Source: Lachnospiraceae bacterium
GTDB lineage: Bacteria > Bacillota_A > Clostridia > Lachnospirales > Lachnospiraceae
Direction: 5' to 3'
Length of the DNA: 22,029 nt
Assembly: GCA_016291475.1 (NCBI GenBank)
Contig: JAEEXJ010000057.1
Coordinates: forward strand, 1-22,029
Positions 14,928 to 22,029 of the stretch are shown here, one piece after another. Both the position numbers and the translations under genes were made by a program. Every line of letters begins with the position of its first letter. Positions within the stretch are counted from its first letter, which is position 1. The notes below the pieces were generated by a model, which worked only from the letters and a program-made list of their open reading frames with translations, searched no databases and was not told where the DNA came from.

Positions 14928-15716
14928 TTAATAAGATTTATATCCGATATTTCTGAACTTCCGATATCTTTCATCCGTCAACTGTTCAATGCTCATTTCG
15001 GACAGCTTAGCAAATTCTTCTTTCAGATCCGTTCCCAGTTCTTTCAATCTGTTCTTTCTGCAGACCTTATCGATCAATCCCAGATCCGCCAGCTTATCCG
15101 CGGTAAGATTTAGTGCACCCGCAACTTCAGCCGCTCTTCCGGGATCTTTCCAAAGTATATTTGCACAGCTTTCCGGAGATACAACGCTGAAGTACGCATC
15201 CTCCATCATCCATATCCTGTCCCCATGACAAAGAGCAAGTGCTCCTCCGCTTCCGCCTTCACCGATAACCACAGAAATGATCGGTGTTTTCAGATCCGAC
15301 ATTTCAAACAGGTTCTCGGCTATAGCCCTGCCCTGTCCGCGTTCCTCCGCATCTATTCCGCAAAACGCACCTGCCGTATCCACAAAGCACAGAACAGGTC
15401 TTTTGAATTTCTCAGCCTGCTTCATTAGCCTTAAGGCTTTTCTGTATCCTTCCGGATGTGCACTTCCGAAATTGTGAAGTATCCTGGCATCCGTGGTCTT
15501 TCCTTTTTCTATTCCGATAACGGTAACAGACATCTTATCCAGGAATCCTATTCCGGCAACAATGGCCTTATCATCTCCGTATAACCTGTCTCCGTGAAAT
15601 TCGGTGAAGTCCGAAATGAGAGCATCAATATAGTCGATGGCCGTAAGTCTTTTATCGGATCTGGCGCCAAGTACTATTTCATAATCATTGGTTGTTTCGT
15701 TGGAATTCTTAAACAC
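14928..15716 (-). CDS. accA: Acetyl-CoA carboxylase carboxyltransferase, alpha subunit
   Basis: A 262-residue crotonase-fold subunit that, with AccD, moves the carboxyl group from carboxybiotin to acetyl-CoA. Landmarks are FTEFHGDRLYGDD, the segment GSAHPEGYRKALRLMKQAEK, FVDTAGAFCGIDAEERGQG, VIGEGGSGGALAL (oxyanion glycines) and FSVVSPESCANILWKD. It is shorter than the 319-residue E. coli AccA, mostly through a missing N-terminal extension, as is common in Firmicutes. The start is GTG at 15716, with CGGAG seven bases upstream; no ATG lies nearby in frame. It begins 22 bases after accD. Confidence 0.95.
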   Translation of the reverse strand: MFKNSNETTNDYEIVLGARSDKRLTAIDYIDALISDFTEFHGDRLYGDDKAIVAGIGFLDKMSVTVIGIEKGKTTDARILHNFGSAHPEGYRKALRLMKQAEKFKRPVLCFVDTAGAFCGIDAEERGQGRAIAENLFEMSDLKTPIISVVIGEGGSGGALALCHGDRIWMMEDAYFSVVSPESCANILWKDPGRAAEVAGALNLTADKLADLGLIDKVCRKNRLKELGTDLKEEFAKLSEMSIEQLTDERYRKFRNIGYKSY

Positions 15717-15738
15717 TTTTATCTCCGCATATTACAGA

Positions 15739-16572
15739 TCACATTCCATGTATCCTGAGAAGCTTTGCTATATAAGACTTCTGATCCTGCCTCGGTACTA
15801 TTGCATCAATAAAACCGCATTCAAGTACTCTCTCCGCTTTTTGGAAATCCTTCGGCAGCGATCTGTTCAAACTTTTCTCAATAACCCTCGGGCCCGCAAA
15901 GCCTATTCTGGCACCGAGCTCTGCCAGAGTAATATCTCCGAGCATCGCAAAACTCGCATCCACTCCTCCCGTCGTAGGATTGGTCAGAAGAACAATATAA
16001 AGATTTCCTGCATTGGAATGACGTTTTACCGCCGCGGATACCTTGGACATCTGCATAAGGGATATCATTCCCTCCTGCATCCTTGCTCCCCCCGATACGG
16101 TAATGCCCAGAACGGGCAGATTACGCAGAGTTGCGTATTCAAATAACGAAGTGATCTTCTCACCGACCACAGCACCCATGGATCCCATCATAAAATTCGA
16201 ATCCATGGAAAAGATACAGATCTTATGTCCGTTTATTTCCGCTTCACCGCAGATGACTCCTTCATTTTCCCTGCTCTTATCCATTGCGGCACGGAGCTTG
16301 TCATCATATTCGGGAAAACCGAGTGTATTGACGGACTTCATTTCCCTGTTCATTTCGATAAAGCTTCTTCTGTCGGTCAGCATCAGGATCCTTCGTCTTG
16401 CCCTTACCTGAAAATAATGACCGCAGTCGGGACATATGAAGTTGTTGTTACGGATCCTTGTAACGGTGTTTTTTCTGCCGCATTTTCTACATGCGACTTT
16501 TCTGTCGCGGCTGCCCTTACCCGAATTTTCCAATTCGTTGTTAGCCTTTAAGAATAATCTCTTTAATTCCAT
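15739..16572 (-). CDS. accD: Acetyl-CoA carboxylase carboxyltransferase, beta subunit
   Basis: A 277-residue AccD. An N-terminal zinc ribbon uses C28, C31, C47 and C50 (CRKCG...CPDCG), and a crotonase-fold carboxyltransferase domain follows with FMMGSMGAVVGEKI, ITVSGGARMQEGMISLMQMSK, LTNPTTGGVDASFAMLGD and ARIGFAGPRVIE. It forms an alpha2beta2 carboxyltransferase with AccA. The frame is open upstream to a TTG at 16593, which would overlap accC by 19 bases. The ATG at 16572, 2 bases after the accC TAG, gives the usual MELKRLFLK beginning and is preferred. An AAAAGG lies about 10 bases upstream, and coupling to accC translation is likely. Confidence 0.95.
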   Translation of the reverse strand: MELKRLFLKANNELENSGKGSRDRKVACRKCGRKNTVTRIRNNNFICPDCGHYFQVRARRRILMLTDRRSFIEMNREMKSVNTLGFPEYDDKLRAAMDKSRENEGVICGEAEINGHKICIFSMDSNFMMGSMGAVVGEKITSLFEYATLRNLPVLGITVSGGARMQEGMISLMQMSKVSAAVKRHSNAGNLYIVLLTNPTTGGVDASFAMLGDITLAELGARIGFAGPRVIEKSLNRSLPKDFQKAERVLECGFIDAIVPRQDQKSYIAKLLRIHGM

Positions 16573-16574
16573 TC

Positions 16575-17903
16575 CTACAGAACCTTTTCGCAAATATCCG
16601 ATTCATAATCACCGACTATGAATTTGGAATTTTCAAGAAACTTCATATGCATTTCTCTGTTGTTATCCACACCGATAAGAACAAACTCGGACAATGCGCT
16701 CTTCATCTTACGGATGGCACCGTCCCTGGTATCGGCGCATACTATGAGTTTACCCAGCATGGAATCGTAAAACGGAGTAACCTCACAATTCTGATACAAA
16801 GCAGAATCGAATCTGACATCTACACCGCCCGGTATATGAAGAAGTTCAACCCTTCCTACCGCAGGTGTAAAGTCTTTCGGATTCTCCGCGCAGATCCTGC
16901 ACTCGATCGCATGTCTGCTTCTTCCGATATCCGACTGAGTGAAAGGAAGAGTTATTCCCGCAGCTGTCCTGATCTGCCACTCAACTATATCGAGTCCGCA
17001 TACAGGCTCGGTTACCGAGTGCTCAACCTGAAGCCTCGTATTCATCTCCATAAAATAAAACTCTTCGCCCTTTACAAGGAATTCAACCGTTCCTACGGTC
17101 ACATAACCTACTTCTGAAGCAAGTTTACGGGCCGCATCATACATGCGCTCTCTGGTATTTTCATTCAAAACAGGAGCGGGGCATTCCTCTATAAGCTTCT
17201 GGTTTCTTCTCTGTACGGAACAGTCCCTGTCTCCGAGTATCAGAACATTACCGGCATTATCCGCAAGTATCTGGACCTCAACATGCTTAACATGCTCGAG
17301 GTATTTCTCCATAAAAATACCGTCATCTCCGAAAGAGTTAAGTGCTTCCTTCTGCACCTGAGAAAAGCCGCTTTCAATCTCATCTTCCGAATGAATGATA
17401 CGGATTCCTTTTCCACCTCCGCCGGCTCTTGCTTTCAGTATCACCGGAAGTCCGATCTCCCCGGCCTGCTCTTTAGCATCGTTTGCATCTTTTAGGATCT
17501 TACTTCCTCTCGCAACAGGAACTCCGCACTTTTCCGCAATACTTCTGGCAACTTCCTTCTGTCCCATCTTCTCCATTACCTGAGAGGAAGGTCCAATAAA
17601 CACAAGCCCCGCATTTTCACAAGCGGCTGCAAACTCAGGATTTTCCGACAACATTCCGTATCCCGGATGAACAGCTTCCGCTTCCGTCTTTTTCGCAACC
17701 GTGATAAGAGCATCAATGTTGAGATAGCTGTCCTTAACAAGAGGTCCCCCAATGCAAAATGACATATCTGCCATTTCCGCATGAAGGGCATCTTTATCCG
17801 CTTCGGAATAAACCGCAACCGTCTCTATTCCCATTTCTTTGCAGGCCCTGATTATCCTGACCGCAACCTCACCGCGATTGGCAATGAGAATCCTGGAAAA
17901 CAT
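16575..17903 (-). CDS. accC: Biotin carboxylase subunit of acetyl-CoA carboxylase
   Basis: A 442-residue ATP-grasp enzyme that carboxylates the biotin on AccB with bicarbonate and ATP. It begins MFSRILIANRGEVAVRII and carries HPGYGMLSEN, the glycine-rich ATP loop ARAGGGGKGIRI (161-166 core), DRDCSVQRRNQKLIEE and the metal/bicarbonate region FMEMNTRLQVEHSVTE (E286, R290). Length matches E. coli AccC (449). The frame extends 11 codons further upstream, but ATG 17903 has GGGGAG just ahead and the canonical N-terminus. It follows fabZ after a single base, so the two are translationally coupled. Confidence 0.97.
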   Translation of the reverse strand: MFSRILIANRGEVAVRIIRACKEMGIETVAVYSEADKDALHAEMADMSFCIGGPLVKDSYLNIDALITVAKKTEAEAVHPGYGMLSENPEFAAACENAGLVFIGPSSQVMEKMGQKEVARSIAEKCGVPVARGSKILKDANDAKEQAGEIGLPVILKARAGGGGKGIRIIHSEDEIESGFSQVQKEALNSFGDDGIFMEKYLEHVKHVEVQILADNAGNVLILGDRDCSVQRRNQKLIEECPAPVLNENTRERMYDAARKLASEVGYVTVGTVEFLVKGEEFYFMEMNTRLQVEHSVTEPVCGLDIVEWQIRTAAGITLPFTQSDIGRSRHAIECRICAENPKDFTPAVGRVELLHIPGGVDVRFDSALYQNCEVTPFYDSMLGKLIVCADTRDGAIRKMKSALSEFVLIGVDNNREMHMKFLENSKFIVGDYESDICEKVL

Positions 17904-17904
17904 G

Positions 17905-18339
17905 CTACTCCCCTTTCTTTTTATCCAATATTGCAAAAGAAAACTCGCCGCTCATACATCTCTTTCCCTCAACAGAAACCTCTCCGCTGAGCTGATAAAG
18001 AGGATGACATCCCCTTACGATCTTCACATCTATCCTGATCTTATCTCCGGGCACTATCTGCTTTCTGAACCTTACCTTATCAAGGCCCGTATAAACAGGA
18101 AGGGCATTTCCCGAATTCATCCTGTCCTTAAAAAGAATACAGGCTGACTGAGCCATCATCTCACACTGGATCACTCCGGGCACGATCGGATTATCGGGGA
18201 AATGTCCCTGAAGAAAAAACTCATCGCCTCGGACATTGTAATAACCGGTTGCACTTCCGTCTTCGTTTAAAACAACTTCATCCACAAGAAGCATGGGCTC
18301 TCTGTGTGGAAGTATCTCTTTAATCTCTTCTCTGTTCAT
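17905..18339 (-). CDS. fabZ: 3-hydroxyacyl-ACP dehydratase
   Basis: A 144-residue hot-dog-fold dehydratase that removes water from 3-hydroxyacyl-ACP to give trans-2-enoyl-ACP. The start IKEILPHREPMLLVDEV and the active-site helix QGHFPDNPIVPGVIQCEMMA are diagnostic, with catalytic H46 and E60. Length is normal for FabZ. An AGGA site lies 7 bases before the ATG, at the end of accB. Its placement between accB and accC is the usual clostridial order. There is no fabA or FabN-like second dehydratase in the window, so how unsaturated acids are made is not visible here. Confidence 0.96.
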   Translation of the reverse strand: MNREEIKEILPHREPMLLVDEVVLNEDGSATGYYNVRGDEFFLQGHFPDNPIVPGVIQCEMMAQSACILFKDRMNSGNALPVYTGLDKVRFRKQIVPGDKIRIDVKIVRGCHPLYQLSGEVSVEGKRCMSGEFSFAILDKKKGE

Positions 18340-18347
18340 GAAAAATC

Positions 18348-18743
18348 CTATCCGATAATAAAAAGTGTCTGATGATACTCAACAAGGGAACCGTTTCCCG
18401 CGAGTATCTTAATGACTTTTCCGTCAGCACTCGATCTTACTTCATTCATCATCTTCATTGCTTCGATGGAACAAAGCACATCCCCTTTTTTAACAATGTC
18501 ACCTTCCTTGACCGGAACTTCGTTTTCATAAAACACTCCGAGAAGAGGAGCTTTTATCTCAGTTCCGCTCACAGTCTCCGTCTCTTTCTTAGGAGTTTCG
18601 GGTAATGCTGCAGGCTGCGGAATGCTTCGAACCGGAGCCACGGCATTTCTCTTAAGAGTAAGCTTAAGCCCGTCCTCCTCAACGCTCAGTTCCGACAGAT
18701 CAAGTTTTTCAAATAAATTTGCATATTCCTGTAATGAACCCAT
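18348..18743 (-). CDS. accB: Biotin carboxyl carrier protein of acetyl-CoA carboxylase
   Basis: A 131-residue carrier. An N-terminal helical segment (LQEYANLFEKLDLSELSVEEDG) and a Pro/Ala-rich linker lead to the C-terminal biotinyl domain with the biotin site EAMKM; K97 is the biotinylated lysine. The end (HQTLFIIG) closes the domain with no extension. The frame opens at a TTG (18758), but the ATG at 18743 with GAGGA five bases ahead is the better start. It lies 21 bases after fabF and 8 before fabZ. The biotin would be added by BirA, not present here. Confidence 0.95.
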   Translation of the reverse strand: MGSLQEYANLFEKLDLSELSVEEDGLKLTLKRNAVAPVRSIPQPAALPETPKKETETVSGTEIKAPLLGVFYENEVPVKEGDIVKKGDVLCSIEAMKMMNEVRSSADGKVIKILAGNGSLVEYHQTLFIIG

Positions 18744-18764
18744 AACGTTCCTCGTCAATCAATA

Positions 18765-19997
18765 TCAGATCTTCTTTAATGCTATAACTGCATTATGTCC
18801 GCCAAATCCGAGAGAATTGCTGATCGCATAACCGATGTTTGCCTTAACCGCTTTGTTGGGAGTGTAATCAAGATCGCATTCCTCATCCTTTTCTTTGTAA
18901 TTAATGGTAGGAGGAACGACTCCGTTTGCAAGAGCGAGCACAGAGGCAATCGCCTCAACTGCTCCGGTAGCTCCCATCATGTGACCGGTCATGGACTTGG
19001 TGGAGCTCACATGCAGCTTATATGCTTTGTCTCCGAATACCTTCTTAAGTGCCTTGGTCTCCATGGCATCATTAAGATGGGTTCCGGTTCCGTGCGCATT
19101 TACATAGATCTCGTCATCATCTGTGATTCCGGCTTCTTTTACAACGGACTTTATTGCCCTCACAGCGCCGTCACCTTCGGGATCGGGAGCAGTGATGTGA
19201 TATGCATCGGAGGTATTGGCATATCCCACCACTTCGGCAAAGATTTTTGCTCCCCTTTTCACTGCATGTTCATATTCTTCAAGGAGAAGAATTCCGGCAC
19301 CTTCGCCCATTACGAAGCCCCCTCTTCTCTTATCGAAGGGAAGGCTTCCTTCTTCGGGGTTATCGGAGAGATTAAGTGCCTGACAATTAATGAAGCCAGC
19401 CATTGCAAGTTCATTGATGGACGCTTCGCTTCCGCCCACAATGATAGCATCAGCGTATCCGTGCTTGATGCTTCTGTATGCTTCACCGATCGTGTGAGTA
19501 GAAGTGGCACAAGCCGTCACAACAGGAAGTGAAGGTCCCTTAGCTCCAAACTTTATCGATACGGCTCCCGTAGCCATATTACTTATCATCATGGGAACGA
19601 AGAAAGGGGATACCATCTCAGGTCCTTTCTCGTCGAGTTTTCTGGTTTCTCTTAAAGTAGAATTAATTCCGCCGATTCCGGATCCGATATAAACGCCAAA
19701 ACGTTCTTTATCAAGTTCGCTGTCAAGGATACCGCTGCTTTCAACAGCCTGCTTGGCGGCAGCCATGGCGTACTGCATATACAGATCGGATTTTCTAATC
19801 TCCTGAACCGTATCGTAATATTCCTTGGGTTCAAAGCCCTTAACTTCCGCATCGAGATTGACCTTCAAACGTGATGCGTCAAATCTTTTTATATGATCTA
19901 TCCCGCAAACGCCCTCAGTAATACTATTCCAAAAAGTATCAATATCGTTTCCAACAGGTGTTACAACTCCCATTCCGGTTATTACTACTCTAGACAT
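18765..19997 (-). CDS. fabF: 3-oxoacyl-ACP synthase II
   Basis: A 410-residue KAS II thiolase-fold enzyme that elongates acyl-ACP with malonyl-ACP. The start MSRVVITGMGVVTPVG is canonical. The catalytic triad is C163 (VTACATSTHT), H302 (NAHGTGT) and H339 (STKSMTGHMMGA), with K334 in the same loop. GFGGHN closes the C-terminus. The frame extends 5 codons upstream to a TTG, but the GGAGG that would serve translation lies inside those codons, so ATG 19997 is the start. This start overlaps the fabG stop by 8 bases, and the ribosome binding site is made from the Gly-Gly codons at the end of fabG. Confidence 0.97.
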   Translation of the reverse strand: MSRVVITGMGVVTPVGNDIDTFWNSITEGVCGIDHIKRFDASRLKVNLDAEVKGFEPKEYYDTVQEIRKSDLYMQYAMAAAKQAVESSGILDSELDKERFGVYIGSGIGGINSTLRETRKLDEKGPEMVSPFFVPMMISNMATGAVSIKFGAKGPSLPVVTACATSTHTIGEAYRSIKHGYADAIIVGGSEASINELAMAGFINCQALNLSDNPEEGSLPFDKRRGGFVMGEGAGILLLEEYEHAVKRGAKIFAEVVGYANTSDAYHITAPDPEGDGAVRAIKSVVKEAGITDDDEIYVNAHGTGTHLNDAMETKALKKVFGDKAYKLHVSSTKSMTGHMMGATGAVEAIASVLALANGVVPPTINYKEKDEECDLDYTPNKAVKANIGYAISNSLGFGGHNAVIALKKI

Positions 19998-20730
19998 ACA
20001 TTCCTCCGTCAACTTTGATCACCTCACCGGTTATATATTTCGATGCATTTCCGGCCAGGAACAAAGCAAGCTGTGCCACATCCTCCGGTTCTCCCAATAC
20101 TCCCAAGGGGAGAGACTCTGCTATCGCTTTAGTCATTTCTTCATTAAGTGCTGCCGTCATCTCGGTTGCTATATAACCCGGAGCGATGGCATTGCATCTT
20201 ATATTTCTTTTTCCGTATTCTCTTGCAACAGTCTTGGTAAATCCGATAATGCCGGCTTTCGAAGCTGCATAATTGGCCTGACCTTTGTTACCCATAAGGC
20301 CGACAACAGAGCTGATGTTGATGATATTTCCGCATCTGTGTTTTACAAAGCTTCTGATAAAGGCTCTTGTCACATACATACATCCCTTAAGATTTACATC
20401 TATGACATCATCTATATCAGAATCCTTGAGTGCAGGCAGAATATTGTCCCTTGTTATACCTGCATTATTAACCAGAATATCTATGCGGCCGTAATCCGCA
20501 AGGATCATTTCCGACATTCTTGTTACTTCTTCGGAATTTCTTACATCGCATACATAAAGCTTGGCATCGCTTCCCAGACTCTTAAGCTGTGCCAGAGTCT
20601 GTCTGGCTGCATCCGATTCTGATGTGGCGATTATCGCAACATCGGCACCGTTTTCCGCGAACTTAAGTGCTATGGCTTTTCCGATTCCGCGAGTTCCTCC
20701 GGTTATAACAGCATTCTTATCAGATAACAT
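19990..20730 (-). CDS. fabG: 3-oxoacyl-ACP reductase
   Basis: A 246-residue short-chain dehydrogenase that reduces 3-oxoacyl-ACP with NADPH. The Rossmann loop TGGTRGIGKAI (10-20), NNAG (88-91), and catalytic S141, Y154 and K158 (NISSVVG, YAASKAG) are present, and the C-terminus is VIKVDGGMYV. Spacing of Ser and Tyr matches E. coli FabG. The ATG follows the fabD TAA with no gap (TAAATG), a coupled arrangement; GGAGGG lies about 12 bases upstream. The C-terminal end overlaps the start of fabF. Confidence 0.96.
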   Translation of the reverse strand: MLSDKNAVITGGTRGIGKAIALKFAENGADVAIIATSESDAARQTLAQLKSLGSDAKLYVCDVRNSEEVTRMSEMILADYGRIDILVNNAGITRDNILPALKDSDIDDVIDVNLKGCMYVTRAFIRSFVKHRCGNIINISSVVGLMGNKGQANYAASKAGIIGFTKTVAREYGKRNIRCNAIAPGYIATEMTAALNEEMTKAIAESLPLGVLGEPEDVAQLALFLAGNASKYITGEVIKVDGGMYV

Positions 20731-21654
20731 TTATTCAAGTCCCTCCAAGGTATTCTTCAAAGACTCTCTGTCACTTACATTAAAGATCCTGACATCTTTA
20801 AGTGTCCTTTTAACAAAGCCCGAGAGTGTGTTTCCGGGACCGCATTCAATAAAAGTATCGACTCCTTCTTCTGCCATCTTTCCGATGATATTTTCCCATC
20901 TGACACTTCCGGAAACCTGTTTTGATATGGTCCGGATAATTTCCTCTTTACCGGACGGGTACACCGATGCGGTAAGATCCGAGTACAGAACTCTATCAGT
21001 TTTGGCAAACTCATAACCGCCTTCGGATAATTCCTTTTCAAGACCTAAGGATGCGGATTCCATGTAAGGTGTGTGGAATGCACCTCCAACAGGAAGATTT
21101 ACGAATCTCACCTTTCTTGCCCCAAGCATTTCTGTAAAAGCATCCATCTTCTCTTCGCTTCCGGATACTACTATCTGCCCCGGACAATTGTAATTAACCG
21201 GATATACGCCTGCTTCTTTACACACACTTTCCAGTTCATCCTTATCCATACGAAGAACTGCAGCCATCTTACCCTTTACTTTCTCTGAAGCAGTCTGCAT
21301 CAGTTTGCCCCTTACGGTGACAAGCTTAAAAGCATCTTCCCCTGAGAGGATACCGCTTACCGCAAGGCCCGCTATCTCTCCGAGAGAAAAGCCTGCAACC
21401 ATATCGGGGATTATTCCTTCTTTTTCAAGCGCAATAGCCGCTGCCATATCCGTCAGGAACAGACACGGCTGCGTATTGACTGTCTGTTTAAGTTCTTCTT
21501 CACTGCCCTCAAACATCTGCTTAAGGGTACCCGGGCGGAGCGCCTCGGCCGTATCGAAAAACGACTTGACCTCCGGTATATCCTCATACAACTCTTTTCC
21601 CATTCCGGGATACTGGCTGCCTTGGCCTGCCAGCAAAAATGAAATCTTGCCCAT
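20731..21654 (-). CDS. fabD: Malonyl-CoA:ACP transacylase
   Basis: A 307-residue acyltransferase that loads malonyl groups from CoA to ACP. It shows FLLAGQGSQYPGMGKEL at the N-terminus, the nucleophile S90 in GFSLGEIAGL, R115 for malonate binding, H194 in GAFHTPYM, and GPGNTLSGFVKR near the end. Length matches E. coli FabD (309). The ATG has an AAAGGA site about 7 bases upstream. The gap to fabK is 58 bases, larger than the other gaps of the operon, and contains the G tract. Confidence 0.97.
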   Translation of the reverse strand: MGKISFLLAGQGSQYPGMGKELYEDIPEVKSFFDTAEALRPGTLKQMFEGSEEELKQTVNTQPCLFLTDMAAAIALEKEGIIPDMVAGFSLGEIAGLAVSGILSGEDAFKLVTVRGKLMQTASEKVKGKMAAVLRMDKDELESVCKEAGVYPVNYNCPGQIVVSGSEEKMDAFTEMLGARKVRFVNLPVGGAFHTPYMESASLGLEKELSEGGYEFAKTDRVLYSDLTASVYPSGKEEIIRTISKQVSGSVRWENIIGKMAEEGVDTFIECGPGNTLSGFVKRTLKDVRIFNVSDRESLKNTLEGLE

Positions 21655-21691
21655 AATATTTCCTTTAAATGTGTTTCAGATTGCCCCGTCC

Positions 21692-21726
21692 GGGATAAAG
21701 GGGGGGGGTGAATCAGGGGATAGGGG
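21692..21726 (+). other. G-rich tract with nine consecutive G (G-quadruplex motif), fabK-fabD junction
   Basis: Four G runs lie on the plus strand at 21692-21694, 21700-21708 (nine G), 21716-21719 and 21723-21726, with loops of 5, 7 and 3 bases. This satisfies the usual G-quadruplex pattern. The plus strand is the template for the fab operon, so the mRNA carries the C-rich copy. The fabK stop codon (21713-21715) lies within it. Such a long homopolymer is prone to slippage and to sequencing error, but it lies outside the coding frame. Confidence 0.6.
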
Positions 21727-22029
21727 TCCCCAACAGTGAGGAAGCCTCACTGCAGATTCCTGTGATGATTTCTTCGCAGGTTCCTTCACTGTTAACGAGA
21801 CCCGCGATCTGTCCGCACATGCACGAACCGTTTTTGACATCTCCGTCGATGGCTGCTCTTCTGAGAGCTCCTGCTCCCATTTTTTCCAGATCTTCAGGCT
21901 TAGTCTGAGGATCCTGCTCCATCTTGTTAAATTCCCTGGTCATTCGGTTTTTGAGTGCTCTGACCGGATGCCCCAGAGTTTTACCTGTTACTATGGTATC
22001 CCTGTCGCGTGCGGATAAAACTTTCTCTT
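21713..22029 (-). CDS. fabK: Enoyl-ACP reductase II (FMN type), C-terminal part
   Basis: The last 105 residues of FabK; the 5' end is outside the window. The frame stays open from the edge: DRDTIVTGKTLGHPVRALKN, TREFNKMEQD, MGAGALRRAAIDGDVKNGS, CGQIAGLVNSEGTCEEII, GICSEASSLLGTPIP. This matches the end of FabK proteins (TGR..GHPVR.LKN, AGQ.AG.V...), which perform the last reduction of each elongation cycle with FMN and NAD(P)H and replace FabI in many Firmicutes. It is the first gene of the operon visible here; fabH, acpP and a FabT-type regulator would be expected further upstream. FabK-type enzymes are known to be resistant to triclosan. Confidence 0.9.
   Translation of the reverse strand, partial: EKVLSARDRDTIVTGKTLGHPVRALKNRMTREFNKMEQDPQTKPEDLEKMGAGALRRAAIDGDVKNGSCMCGQIAGLVNSEGTCEEIITGICSEASSLLGTPIP

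Noticed and set aside
15688..17117. Plus-strand open frames opposite accA, accD and accC
   Set aside because: They are antisense to strongly conserved genes, and their translations look random and rich in Ser, Cys and His.
21700..21708. G9 tract as a frameshift breaking fabK
   Set aside because: The fabK frame is continuous from the window edge to its TGA at 21713 and stops before the tract; the C-terminus looks normal for the family.

Overview
The window reads like the chromosome of an anaerobic Firmicute of the class Clostridia, most likely a Lachnospiraceae member of the Butyrivibrio type. The grounds are moderate GC, AGGAGG-type ribosome binding sites, a DUF5688-like protein, a fabK-type (FabI-lacking) fatty acid synthesis operon with the clostridial gene order, and an ammonium transporter fused to a PII protein. 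The genus is inferred from gene style, not proven.

Left part (1-5582). A DHH-family phosphoesterase, cut by the window edge, converges on a 1076-residue membrane protein with an N-terminal TIR domain, one transmembrane helix, a coiled coil and a long beta-propeller-like region. A 112-base element between them folds into a near-perfect three-way junction and looks like a REP/MITE-type mobile repeat. Divergent from the TIR gene are an XRE-family regulator and a DUF5688-like protein, overlapping by 4 bases. That pair is followed by an orphan Shine-Dalgarno site whose ATG is immediately followed by TAA.

Middle part (5575-13267). Two overlapping-type ABC exporter halves form an asymmetric heterodimer: one has a full catalytic site, the other carries Asp and Gln in place of the catalytic Glu and switch His. 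An AraC-family regulator is divergent from them. Next come metF (minus strand) and an Amt-PII fusion gene (plus strand). The amt gene has a strong promoter and an intrinsic terminator inside its 5' leader, so attenuation is likely. Strong bidirectional terminators separate AraC from metF and amt from the next gene.

Right part (13269-22029, all minus strand). A tightly packed type II fatty acid synthesis operon runs right to left: fabK (5' end outside the window), fabD, fabG, fabF, accB, fabZ, accC, accD, accA, then an acyl-CoA synthetase of the medium-chain family. The Acc proteins make malonyl-CoA, FabD loads it on ACP, FabF condenses, and FabG, FabZ and FabK reduce, dehydrate and reduce again. 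FabH and ACP are not in the window and probably lie upstream of fabK. Gaps of 0-22 bases and an 8-base overlap point to translational coupling. The fabK-fabD gap is an exception: it carries nine consecutive G and a G-quadruplex-capable pattern on the template strand.

No tRNA, rRNA, CRISPR array, transposase or phage gene was seen.
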